In this document: positions 38,024-52,948 of the stretch, in pieces | Layout of the letters: every line of letters starts with the position of its first letter | Numbering within the stretch: position 1 is the first letter of the stretch | DNA from: Trichinella spiralis | Lineage: Eukaryota; Nematoda; Enoplea; Trichinellida; Trichinellidae | NCBI GenBank assembly: GCA_000181795.3 | Contig: CM012954.1 | Coordinates: 7,424,281-7,488,280 of the forward strand | Direction: 5' to 3' | Length of the DNA: 64,000 nt | Program-made: the position numbers and the translations under genes | Notes under the pieces: generated by a model | The model's database searches: none | What the model was told of the DNA's origin: nothing | Seen by the model: the letters and a program-made list of their open reading frames with translations, nothing else

Positions 38024-38047
38024 AATCATCATTTGTGAATGATGATT
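38024..38047. repeat. Perfect inverted repeat, 10-bp arms
   Basis: AATCATCATT and AATGATGATT are exact reverse complements separated by TGTG. Confidence 0.8.
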
Positions 38048-41000
38048 TTAAGAAAAAAATAATAAACTTTTCGAAACATCCCTTGGAATTTGCAAATCTT
38101 AAACCTTAGATTATTCTGGTTATTTTTTCGGATCATCAGCATCAGTTCAAAAGTAGCAATTCATCGACTCAATTGGTCATTTTGAATTGCAAATTTTCAA
38201 TTCTATAGAAAAGGTAATTGACTTTGTCGACCTGAGCATTACAAACAAGCTGAAAAGTCAAAAGCGCGATCAGACTATGATGATCGATTGTTGCTATTAT
38301 TATAATTCAGGATGATTGTTGTTCGGTTCTGTTCTAATAAACTAACTATTCACCATGTTCATTCTTTTTTTTCTGTTCTTTTTATTTTAAATTTACACCC
38401 CAATTTTTAGTTCAAATTATGATCTAGAATAATAAAATTTTTGATCAAACTGATGTGTCTCGCTTGCCAGCTAGTGAAAAATAATAGCAGCATAATAGCA
38501 ACAATAGAAGAAACAAAAAAAATACCTAAATATCCAGCTTTTATGGTTCTTTTCAACCGACTGATGGGGCTATTAATTGCTTTTTATTTATGCTCGAATT
38601 TTAAAAGTTGTTGACTGCGTGAGAGCAATCAGAACAACAATAGATGAGAAAGCACTTTTGCAATTGTTGAGCAAGAGTTTTTTGCCAGTAAAAGTTGGAC
38701 ACGACATTCTCACCGAAAGTGAACCACCTGAAAGCACAACGAAGAGGCTAAAAGAGGCTCGACAATTGCAAATGAGAACACTTCCAACGTCCTTCGCATG
38801 TAGATATTGAAAAGGACCACTGGTGAGAAAGTTGTAACTCGGCCACAAGGCAGCCGGCCTCGTGAGCAGGTGATTTTCTCATCCTTTGTCCATTTCCAAT
38901 TGGTCATCGGGTAAGCCCAGCGACCAAGCTGCTTTTAATAAACAGTGGACAGGCCAAAGCTAATTGACTACTACAATGGTGGCAGTTATCGCAGGCGCAA
39001 TGGTGATCGAAAAGGTCCAGACAAAATACAACCTTCTGCAACTGGTCAACTGTTTCCGGTGATCAAGTAACGGGAAACGGGCAAAACTATTGGAAAACCA
39101 CCATTGAACGTGGGATATTTCTGACGATTGGTGATAATTGACCAAAATGATGCTGTGAGGACAAGCCTAGCAATCCGGTTACGCTGACAAAGAATGAAAA
39201 ATTATCACTTCTACGCTTCGTTTAAGCGAATTGATCAAATTGAACTAAAAAATCCTTGAACTCGCAAAAATTCACTGGCATTGCTTTTCCACCTCTTCCA
39301 CCAAATTATCCCAGTTTTTTAAATTATTTTGAATTTTTTCTCTACTGAACAAGCTTGTGAATCGAAACAATCAAATGGCAAAAAGCTAATTGACGCACTG
39401 TTTATTTTTTCAAATTCGTTACTGATAATAATTTCCAAAACATAACTGCACAATAAAGAAATGCAGTGCTTTTTCCAAAAATGATCTAAAGTTTAAAAAC
39501 AATCCATCATTTTATTGATATTTCCAAATCATTATGCTTGGAACATTTTTCACATGTAATTTCCATTTGGTGTGCATGTGAAATTTAGAACATTTACGAG
39601 GTTGCACAACGCTCGTGATTATGCAAATTTGGAACAACTGAAGTCAAACCTAGCAAGCAAAAATAAACCACTCGAAAAATTAAAAATACAATTTTTTCGG
39701 GATTATTTAAAAATTTGCATTCTCTCGGTCATGCTTTGCTGCTTTTTTGTTTTGCCATGTCCTGGTTAGTATAGTTTGAAAACAGCATGTTAAAAGTTGA
39801 ATGTGGCCAAAATGTTGCTCGCTTTGGATCGCACTAAATTAAATTATCATTTCTATTGGAGATAGATGATTTACAAACGGAGCACACTTCGGCCCACTAG
39901 CATTACTTGGCTACCTGCTGTGAGCAAAGAAAATGATCGACAATGAAGCTGTCAATTTTCACAGGGTCGTTTTCCATTACTTCACTTCACAGAGCAACAG
40001 CTTAACTTCTGTTGCAATCCAAGTGCATTGTCGGTCAATTTAGAACCACAGAACCAAGATCAGTGCCCATTGTCAACCACTCAACGGGGTTCCTTTGCAA
40101 AACGTAAAATCAGTTACTCGCCAATTGACCTGACGTCATCAAAGCCAGGTTAAACACAAGTTACCTTTCTATAAGCACCACTACGAACAAGATTCATCTC
40201 CTGCCGTGAGTCGGCTTGTTCTCTACTGTAGGACATGCAATTCATCAGAAATGGACCGTTAAAAATACGCCCACAACGAGATTGATACAATAGCGAGAAT
40301 GTTATTGTCAGTAAGCGGAATTAGCTGCTGACCATCTGTGGTCATCTGGGCAGCCCACCGACCAACTAGTTGCGTCAGTGTTTGTCTGTGACGGTCACTT
40401 CCCGATGGATCAGGATATGGTAAAAAATTAAGAGAACACTCAGTGATCATCGTTTAATTGCTGGCCTCGTCACCCAACCGAACAGTCATCAGTATACAAA
40501 TTTAGCCGACCGTTACTGACTGCCGCTCACCTGGCTAATTGGTTTATGGTACCGTCTAGCGTCCTTGAAGTCGTTATTTTAGCTATGAAAACTCTGTCAC
40601 CAATTTCCACTCTAAATTACAGAGCTTTGACTTTATAATATCCTTAATTTAATGTTTGACAGTAAATTACTTCTGGGTACAATAATGGACTTTTTGAGGT
40701 CAATAGCAGTTTGCCATTTCTAGCCTCAGCATAGCTTGATGCTTTATACAGGAAATCATAAATTCTAATCTGCAGGTGCACATTATTTCCTGAACCCTTT
40801 AATCTGTTTTCAGTTGTGATAACTTTTATTACATCCACCTCACACTTGTCATTCATTATTTCACTTTTGACATTCACAATTCATACGCCTAATCTAATAG
40901 CTATTACTATTACCTACTTACTGTCTGTGCACAAGATCTGAAATTAAAAACAACAAGCATTTCAGCCCCATTGAATCAATACTTATACCTGCTAATATTT

Positions 41001-41577
41001 CTCTTACTCTTACAGACTTCTTATTAAATCGGACAATCTTAAAAACGTTTTTGATTTGTGAATTGTTTCAACTTGATAAACTAAATGTTCCATATAATAA
41101 GATTGTTGTAAATAAATTTATTATTTCAGCACTTCCGCCAGAAAAAGCATAAACTTTTTTATTCAACACTAGAAATGGAAATTTACAATCACTCATTCTG
41201 AGTCAATCACTCATTTTGTGCAGGATTTCCACAGTTACGCCCTTTGATAAAGCAAATTTTGAACATGTGAATTTCACCAGGTAAATTGTTCTCTGATCAT
41301 GCCGGATGAACAAAACGTGAATAGCACTTAACAACAAAAAATGTCGGAAATCAAATGTTAGCATTTTATAGTGTGACTATTTTATGTTAATTGCAATTAC
41401 TGTAGAAAGGCGACATGAGCATTTTCAGCAAAAAAGACCCATCATAGATCACAGAAGATATCTAGCAAAGTAAACTGTTGAATATGTAAATCTCAAACAT
41501 TGCACAGAATTAAAATCAAAGCTGTTTGTTGTTGAAAATTGTTGATACGCTTGAACAACTGTAGTAAACTATTCATA

Positions 41578-41597
41578 TGAAGAAGAAGAAGAAGAAG
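41578..41597. repeat. (GAA)n microsatellite
   Basis: Six tandem copies about 300 bp upstream of the first BarH start codon. Confidence 0.9.
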
Positions 41598-41765
41598 TAA
41601 AATGATCCAGAGAAAAACTTTTCCACACTCTCAGAAAACACTAATAACTGAGATAATTACTTTAATCGTCGTGAAATCTTGATGACCTGTTAAGATAAAT
41701 ATCACTATAGGTGAGGACGCGATGCTTTTTCATATCGCTCACTAGGAGGCGTTTGCGCTTCCACT

Positions 41766-41780
41766 AGCCAATCAGCGTTG
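41766..41780 (+). promoter_or_regulatory. CCAAT-box word shared by both BarH promoters
   Basis: AGCCAATCAGCGTTG lies 116-130 bp before the ATG of the plus-strand BarH gene. The identical 15 bases, in the same orientation relative to transcription, occur before the other BarH gene (49571-49557). CCAATCA is the core recognised by NF-Y. A TCAGTT initiator-like word follows at 41817-41822. The match itself is seen directly; NF-Y use is inference. Confidence 0.6.
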
Positions 41781-41895
41781 CCGTTTCTAAGTGACAGCCG
41801 TTGCAACGATAGCTGTTCAGTTATTCATAAAGCGAAGCTCACCAATAGTGGTTGCATTTCTTTCTGTCTGTTTGTTCAGTGCAAAACCGCTCACG

Positions 41896-42701
41896 ATGAC
41901 AACAAAGTCATTTTTGATATCAGATATTTTGAACTGTGAATCTGCTGCGGCTGCAGTTTTCGACGACGCAGCCAGTTTAGCACCTTCTGAAGATAGTGAA
42001 GATCAATCATCAAGGGAATTCAGTAAGCTGCGTGTTTGCAAAACTGAATTAGCCTATTGAATTCGTGATCATTTATGTTATGTTATGTTTCATTTCAGTC
42101 AACTCTGACGGTGAGCAATCAGAAGGAAAAAATCGACATTCATCATTCAGCTCCAGAAAAGTTCGCAAAGCGAGAACCATTTTCACAGATCAGCAGCTGA
42201 AAGCTTTGGAAGAAAGCTTCGAACAACAAAAATATTTATCTGTTCAAGATAGGTTGGACCTTGCCAAGCAGTTGAAGTTAAGCGATACCCAGGTGAAAAC
42301 TTGGTATCAGAATCGAAGGTCAGTATTGGTGTGATTCACAGTTCTGATTTCACATGTTATCAATGAATAATAGTTTGCATTTTAGAACAAAATGGAAACG
42401 TCAGTCTAGTGTCGGTTTGGATCTGCTTAGTGAGATAGATAACATGGCCGCGGTGCAGCATCTTTTGCGTACAAATCCGTACTGGTCATCTTATTTGTCT
42501 AAATCAGTTGCTAATTCCACTGATTCATTCCAAGCTTTGAAGAACTGCATTCCTTATTTGCAATCAGCTCCCAACGCGAGTGTCGGCTACACGTCTATGA
42601 ACAGCAGAAACACCACAACCACTAGTCAAATGCTGCCCGTAGAATTGAGCATGCTGTCAGGCTATGCATCATCCATATTTTCATCCGTTTCATGTCGTTG
42701 A
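41896..42701 (+). CDS. BarH-class homeobox transcription factor A, 3 exons, 220 aa
   Basis: Exons 41896-42022, 42099-42318 and 42386-42701 join in frame (introns 76 and 67 bp). I start at the ATG at 41896; the open frame extends upstream but only to a GTG. The protein has a FIL/eh1-type repressor motif KSFLISDIL (4-12), an acidic serine-rich linker, and a homeodomain at 64-123. Arg5, Trp48, Tyr49 and Asn51 of the homeodomain are present; WYQNRR instead of WFQNRR marks the Bar class. After it comes the Bar-type block VGLDLLSE...NMAAVQ...NPYW. The second intron splits codon 53 of the homeodomain, exactly as in gene B. Its homeodomain matches gene B at 46 of 60 positions and is the more divergent from canonical BarH (Ile instead of Ala at position 7, QQ instead of RK at 22-23). 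BarH factors specify sensory organs and neurons; in C. elegans the ceh-30/ceh-31 pair fills this class. One-to-one orthology cannot be decided here. Confidence 0.95.
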
Positions 42702-45368
42702 AAACAAACATATCAACCGCATCATTGACAGTTTCTCAATGGTAGTGTTGCTTTTCCATTGATCAGAGAAGTTTCAAGTTCATTCACATTGTTGCATTGA
42801 TAGCAATATTCTGTTGTATAATTCATTTCAAATTTTGCACCACTCGCCCCATCCTGCCGGTACCAAAGCTTTACGGTGTGCTTATTAACTATTGAATGTT
42901 ATTAATTTTTGTTTTAAAACGCTTCTTTGTTTGTATTAGCACTGCTGTCATATTCATCTAGTTTATGCCGCTTTGCACATTTCTGGTCAACAAAAAAGTT
43001 GGAAGTAAAATAGCACTATTTTGAGCTCGTTGTTGTTTTTAAGTTAACTGTGACAAAAATAGCAACTTCAGACAAGCAAGCACACAAGCTGCAGGAAAAT
43101 TTCACGTGCGCTGACATAACTGCGTTCACATGATCGTGAAATCATCCACAGAACAGGTTCTGATTTGAAGCCATTTTTAGGTTCAACTGATCTGATGCGA
43201 AACATTCGAAGCTAGCAAATGTCGGTTCAATTTAGACCGTACTGAACGCGGTTAATTAGCTATAGCAAAAATGGACAGACTGATTTGATTGAATTGATAA
43301 AGTAAAACTTAAAGCAGGCTAAAAATTTAGTCATATTACAACGCTTTCAGCAACTGCTCAGCAAAAAATGAAAGAAAAAACATCAGATATATTATTAAAC
43401 TGTGAAACTGTGCAAAATTTAAAATCGTGACAGTTTTCATTGATGAATAATGAATAAGCACGCTTTTGCTACCGGTCTTTGGTACTGAGCAATGCGACCC
43501 TGTTATTCACAACTGTCAGGGGTCGGATTGAAAATTCAATTATCTAACCTCTGCAAGAGAATTTGCTAAATAAGTTAAAAAGACTTCTGTCAGTACATTG
43601 TAAAGAACTTGAAAAGACCATTATATATGACTTTTCAACAAAGTGACACTGTCTGATTGTTTACCATTTTATTTCAAAAGTAAAAAATAGAAAAACACAC
43701 TTCTACCATTATACACTTATTTGCAGAACTTTTACAAAATTGAGTCATCGGTGCTATTATTCTTACAAATCTGGTTTTAAAATTGTTTGACGACATCCTT
43801 TCATGAAAGACTTTTCCTATTCACTACTTCAAAGAAACAAGGACAATGAGAATGCCCTGTTTACAGCAGCACTAAGCAAACGCATAATTATTTCATTATT
43901 TGAAAATCTTAGCTAAGGTTAGCATTATGTGAACGTTACGGGCAGAAGAAATATGGGCACATCATTATAGAGGGAAATGATGTGGAAAATATTGTTGCCC
44001 GTCTTTAATTTTCAATTTTCCCGTCACTAATAATAACTTTCACAAATTGCTAGCTATTGTTACAATTATTTGAAATTACATTCATATGTTCCTATGTTTA
44101 TATATTTGATAAGTAAAAATTGATATAACATGCAATCAAACAAAATCTAATAATGCAAAATTTACATTCCACTGAATTTTACAGAAGAAATGAATTTACC
44201 AATGTTACACTACTACTGCGTACGCAAAGTAAAATAGAAGTGAACAATTTAATTCGTAGAATAGGATGATGCTTATCACGCACGCTTTTCATAGAAATGA
44301 TTGTATCAAATCATAATCAGTATTTGCATTTCATTCCTGATAATGTATGCATGCATACACGCATGCAAATACATGCATGCATGCACAGATAGCTCGGAAA
44401 ATTGTAACATTGACTTGTGATCATGTTGCCATTTATTTGTGCTGACGATCAGCGAGTGAACATGGTTGAAAGGGCGACAAAAAGCTTTGGATAATAAAAT
44501 TGGAAAACAACCTCCATTAGCGACCATTTCAATAGTTATACAAAATCAAGCACAAAGCACAATGCCGGTAACTGTGCAAAATTAAATTTTGAACGGCCGA
44601 ATGCATCTGTTACCGTTATGCAGCTTTTCAAAGTGTTAAACAAACAAACCGGATGAGCAACTGAGAGTTATTAGAAATACACGAGTGCGTTTAATTGAAA
44701 AACAAAAAACAGAAATCAACACTTACCTTTCTGATCAGTTTAGATGCTAATATATATATAAGCATATTGAGATGCATTGGAAAAAGTTTTTCACTTGTAC
44801 GGTGCAAAAATAAAAATATATTAAAGAAAAAGACAGCCCAGTAGAAGAGAATAGAAAAAATGCAGTTTTCCATTTTAGAAAACGAATCGATGAAATGCGA
44901 ACGTTGCAACATTTGCATAATAGCGCTCGCTGCACTGCTTGCTCGACGCTATTTCAACTGAACAGTAAGTAAACAAGCGAGCACACTGACTCGACTGATT
45001 ATGAAAGAGCCAGTGATTATAGAGCAAAACTTCGTTCGTCATGCAAATTATTTTTCAAGATACGACACTGAAATTCATGTTTATTCTATTGCGCAATAAA
45101 TGTATATATGCATGATTTGACTGTTCAAAATTGATACTTCAATTCAATCAATAATGATAGTCAACAAAATGTGTGTGCGCAGTAATAAAGTATTCATTTA
45201 ATTGGAAAAGTTATAATAATAATCATAATAGTTTTGAAATGTTCAGAACGTTTTCTGACTGTACTGTATGAATGAATAGAGAGATTATTGAAAAAGCATT
45301 TTTGTATTTTATTTTCCATTTCTATTTCCTTTTGCTTTATCAAAAAACAAATGTAGCGAATACATCTG
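42702..45368. other. Spacer between the convergent BarH genes
   Basis: No coding signal. It must contain the 3' untranslated region of BarH gene A. The only structured part I see is the ATGC-repeat with an octamer near 44345-44386. The rest is AT-rich single-copy sequence. Confidence 0.6.
44345..44386. repeat. ATGC-rich palindromic repeat containing a POU octamer
   Basis: Repeated TGCATGCA units, which are self-complementary, surround ATGCAAAT at 44363-44370, the consensus octamer of POU homeodomain factors. It lies between the two BarH genes. Function is conjecture. Confidence 0.45.
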
Positions 45369-45409
45369 TTTATTTATTTATTTATTTATTTATTTATTCA
45401 TTCATTCAC
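45369..45409 (-). terminator. (AATA)n repeat supplying poly(A) signals for BarH gene B
   Basis: On the minus strand this run of AATAAATAAATA units gives many overlapping AATAAA signals. It falls exactly where the GC-rich 3' flank of BarH gene B turns AT-rich, so it probably ends that transcript after a 3' untranslated region of about 540 bases. It is also a microsatellite, (TTTA)n followed by (TTCA)n on the plus strand. Confidence 0.5.
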
Positions 45410-45945
45410 TTATTATGGTACATTTCCGGATAGTAAAAATGCTCCTGACCGCCCACGACCGCGGTGACGGCCGGGTCGGTTGCCGCCAAATGGGAGGCGC
45501 CAGGCATGATTCAATTTCACGGCCCAAAGAAGGCGCACAACGTGCCGTTGGTGAATTAGCCACGCTTGTATATTACTTGCCGCGCAATCAAGGCAGCTAT
45601 TATTAATTGAGTCGACTGCGAAGAAGTCAGCAGACCAGCAACCAGACCAGACCAGCGACAAATTAGTCTACTTAAGTCCATTGCTCAAGCACAAAAGAGA
45701 TACAATAGAGAGCGATGGTGGCTGACCGAGAGAACTAGAGAAAAGAAAACAAGATACAAAAATTGGGGACATCAAAACGGTCGGCCAATTCCAATGATAA
45801 CTCTGCTTTGTCGTGAGAAGACCATACACAACGGTCCGGCGTCGTCGACCGGACCCCAATCAACAAATTTGAATTAGCCAAAGTGGCAAAACAGTTCAGC
45901 TTAAAATTGTCCAGCTTGTCGTAGCTGATTGCGGTCGATGTTCGT
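45410..45945 (-). other. Probable 3' untranslated region of BarH gene B
   Basis: GC-richer sequence continuous with the last BarH exon, lacking any splice-supported frame, ending at the (AATA)n signals. Short open frames on both strands look like composition effects. Confidence 0.45.
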
Positions 45946-49375
<3,430 letters not shown>

Positions 49376-49556
49376 GTTGGCACTGAGTGCAGCAGTTCAG
49401 CGATCGTTTCTCAGTCTACAAGCATCAAAGTGGTTACATTCAGAGTTAACAGTCGACAATTGAAGCTAGTCCAAACGAAGAAGACAACGTCTACGGTATT
49501 ACAGAACTAACAAAGTTTATTGGTTAACAATTGGCCAATCGTTCACTAGCAGCTGT

Positions 49557-49571
49557 CAACGCTGATTGGCT
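49557..49571 (-). promoter_or_regulatory. CCAAT-box word shared by both BarH promoters
   Basis: On the minus strand this reads AGCCAATCAGCGTTG, 182-196 bp before the ATG of BarH gene B, identical to 41766-41780 before gene A. A second CCAAT in a GATTGGCCAAT palindrome-like context lies about 30 bp nearer the gene. Confidence 0.6.
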
Positions 49572-50186
49572 GGCATCGGACGAACGATGCTAGTCAATGT
49601 GTCAATTTAACCGCATAATTATAGCCTGGTTATCCCATTTATTCACTACCCTTTTCGCACCAGATAATCAAACATGGTCAAAACGCCGCATTACATGACC
49701 TATTGGCCGTCTGCTTGGCGACCAAGAGACAGTCCCTAATTGCTGGTAAACAGGTGGCCGGCTGCAAGCGAAGACAAACATGAGCTATTCAAACCGAGGT
49801 CAGTGGTCACGGATCGTCAAATGAGCTAAAAAGTGCCCAGCTTGCCGGCAAGAAACGGAACAAACATTATCCATACTAGTGTAATCGATCTTTACCCAAC
49901 GAATCAACGCATCAAACACCAGTTTTCCGCTTGCCTGTTCATCTGATCTCTTTGTTAACTACTAAGTCGTTGAAATGCCATTGCAAACCGATGATCACCG
50001 TCACAAACTTACTTGGCAAGCACATCCCGACTCACTAGACCAACTTCACCTGAACCTCAAACAATGCAATTCTATTCAAAAAGTTGGTTCATATGCTAAT
50101 CAATGAAAAACATAAAATGCTTCAATAAAAAAAAGAAAACCCGCCCAAACAAACGCTAACAAGCCGCCATCTGTCATGCGCTAACA

Positions 50187-50209
50187 GCATCATCATCATC
50201 ATCATCATA
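50187..50209. repeat. (CAT)n microsatellite
   Basis: About seven tandem copies. Confidence 0.9.
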
Positions 50210-51337
50210 TCTGTCTACGGCTGCAGTTGGCCACGCCATTGCAAGGCTACCTGTTCAGGATCAATCGATAATCAAAACACACGCTTCAAGTGGACATCCA
50301 TAAAACAGGTGCAAAAGACAAACTGCCCAACTCTGTCACAGATACCATGTGAGTGGAAAAAAGAAAAGATGGAATTCTACAAATACCGATCAAGTTCCAA
50401 ATTTTTTATCATAACCAGCAAAAAAAAAGATCTTCATGAAGACACACATCACCAATAATAACGGCAAAAGTAATAATAATAATAATAATAATAACGACAA
50501 TAATGATGGCGATGATGACAGGAATAATAGATCTATCCTGTTCATCAACAAGCTGTGAACAAATTTGCATGTACAACCATGATATTACAGACAGACAAGG
50601 TAAACTCTGTTGACATTTGCAAGCAGATTTCACAAAGCAAACCGATCACGAACCAGGCAAGTCAAAGCTGTTCCATCGCGCTCCGCAGATTGGAAAGGAC
50701 TGCAAACTGGTGAAGTGCTGCTGGCTGAGCACACACAGAGTACTGTTTCTAAAGGAATTCGACAAACAAAGCAATTCTGTAAAGCCAAAAGCAGCTTTCG
50801 GACATTACTTAAAAATTCAAATCAATTGACTCAATTTTGCATTGTTTACTTTTGCCAAAATCGTCTCTCACTATATGACATTTTATCTACAATTGCAAAA
50901 TTAGCGTATCAGATGAATTCTGTACAATGCTGCTATAAGAAGAGCAGTCATATCACTCACTGGCAGACAGTAAATTGTTAGACAGACTTGTGTAAAATCA
51001 AAAATCAACAGAACGTGAATAAGAGAGTGAAAAGCAGCTGAAGTGAAAACTATTAAAACCGCTCTAACCTTGTTGTGATAATGACATTGATCTTCGCTTA
51101 AATTTGACATCTTTTGAAATCTTTTGACATAGCAGCTATTCAAAATAAAAACAAATTTTAAGCATATGACATGCAAAATCTATCAAACATAAATTACTAA
51201 CACTAAACGCTCTCTTTTATTCCACCAATAACAAGCAATCAATTTAACCAACAAAATTACACACGATTTGAAAGAAAAAAAATACAAACATTCATATTCA
51301 TATTTGTATACGCATCACATATACATACATACGTATG

Positions 51338-51361
51338 GTTGTTGTTGTTGTTGTTGTTGTT
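51338..51361. repeat. (GTT)n microsatellite
   Basis: Eight tandem copies. Confidence 0.95.
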
Positions 51362-52908
51362 TCCTGTTTTATAACACTCAGATATTATTTAATTTTTCCT
51401 TAGTAATATAATTTTGAACAGTTTAACATGATAAATTAAATAGTAAGTAAATATAATAGTGAGACTGTACAGTGTGGAATAGGTGATAAATTAAAGCAGC
51501 CATTAAGTATATTAACTGCTTCACGATAACTGCAAATTAAGATTAATTGCAAGCTGCAGATCAAAGAGGATGAAAAATCTATTTTCTTTATTCAGTAACA
51601 ACCGTCCATCGTCCATGAAAATATAATTTCTGCTCATTTCAACTGGATCACTGAATGTAAAATCAAAAAATAATTATCTACTTTTTTCTCTTAAATAACT
51701 AATAATAATAATAATTCATACTAACACTTTAAACGATAATATTATGTCAAAATCTGAAATGTTGCACAAAGATGCATTTCAACAAAATGCAAACAAAAAT
51801 ATTCATATAATTCAACAAATGCCAAAGTAATGGAAATTTTGAACAAATTTTTCGCATAATTTTTTCATGTTAAAAATTTCTAAATGAAATAATTTGTGAA
51901 ATTAATTTCTGAGAAGAATGAAGCAAAACTTTCCGCGGTTGAAAATTTTAATGGCACTGTTTGTCATTCTCTTGGAACATGAACTGAATGACGGGAAAAT
52001 TAATTTCTGCTTGATGATGAAAAAAAAAGAAACACTTTTCAAGCATTCTCACGGGATGATAGATCAAACTGATGACAAATAACTGCGATACGTTTTGCTA
52101 TACACATCCATACACAGTCGAGCATTCTTTGATCAATTTCAACCTGGTCACAAGTGCCGCTTCTTCCCTGAGAACATTTGTCTTTTTTGACACAATTCCA
52201 ATCAGAAAATGAAAATTCCCCACTTTTTCTCCCCAACAATTCCCAACATCTTGCACAGATAAAGTCGATTGTTTTTTCCCAAATTATTCGAAATAAGACA
52301 AGCTAATTTTCAAGCAAGAAAATAACACGGGACAACAATCATGCTCTCCTCTTCTGTATATTCTCTCATATGCAATGGATAATTTTGTAAAATTGTTTAA
52401 AACGAGAGCAAACAAAAAGCAAAAAACCACTTACCCAAAAAAAATTACTCTTCATATATGCATACACATAAATGTAAGGAGAGGCAGATAAATGCTTGCT
52501 TGAAGGATAGAACAATTTTGGCTTCTTGCACACGGTTCAAAAGAAAACTAGTTTGTGATCGAAATTTCACTTAAACTGATCAAACTAGAGTTGTACCAGT
52601 GATTCATAACGTACCGTGCAAAATATTTAACCTGACAAAACCGCTGATAAATATGCAAATTTCATTTGAATAAATAAACTTACACGTCACACGTTGCATT
52701 TGAATGAATCAGATATTTCCTTTTTCTTCCATTTTATAGAAAAAAAATTACTATTGTTATTTTAATATAGTGGAAGTAATTTTTTTTATTTTCAAATAAG
52801 CAATCGGATGAATTTTCACACTAGCCTACCTGTAGTCGAGTTATTCAATCGGTTCAGCATAATTGTCAAATCAATTGGTTCAAATGAGAAACAGAATTGA
52901 ATCAGATC

Positions 52909-52948
52909 TATATAAAGCGGATACGCTGAGAAGCAGTTTGATCAGACT
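52909..52948 (+). promoter_or_regulatory. Core-promoter-like TATA box and initiator
   Basis: TATATAAAG at 52909-52917 is followed 33 bases after its first T by TCAGACT (52942-52948), an initiator-like word at nearly the normal spacing. The first ATG (52955) opens a 21-codon frame beginning MQKKGVIINKKANF and ending at 53020. The patch is GC-richer than its surroundings. It may start a long non-coding RNA, an upstream exon, or nothing. Confidence 0.3.

Larger units (their letters stand above)
34920..41700. other. Gene-poor region upstream of the first BarH gene
   Basis: No recognisable gene. GC-richer patches at about 36200-36560, 38550-39160 and 39830-40560 contrast with AT-rich spacers and could be enhancers of the homeobox genes (inference from position only). 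A 78-codon plus-strand frame at 38577-38810, ending LTESEPPESTTKRLKEARQ and on to CRY, looks somewhat protein-like but starts at TTG, has a near full-length open frame opposite it, and shows no splice-site support. Confidence 0.5.

Noticed and set aside
38577-38810. 78-codon plus-strand frame with a polar carboxyl end
   Set aside because: It starts at TTG, an opposite-strand frame is open over nearly the same range, and no donor, acceptor or family motif supports it.
41791-41895. 35-residue upstream extension of BarH gene A
   Set aside because: It begins at GTG, has no similarity to BarH proteins, and overlaps the predicted promoter/initiator region; the ATG at 41896 places the FIL motif at the expected amino-terminal position.
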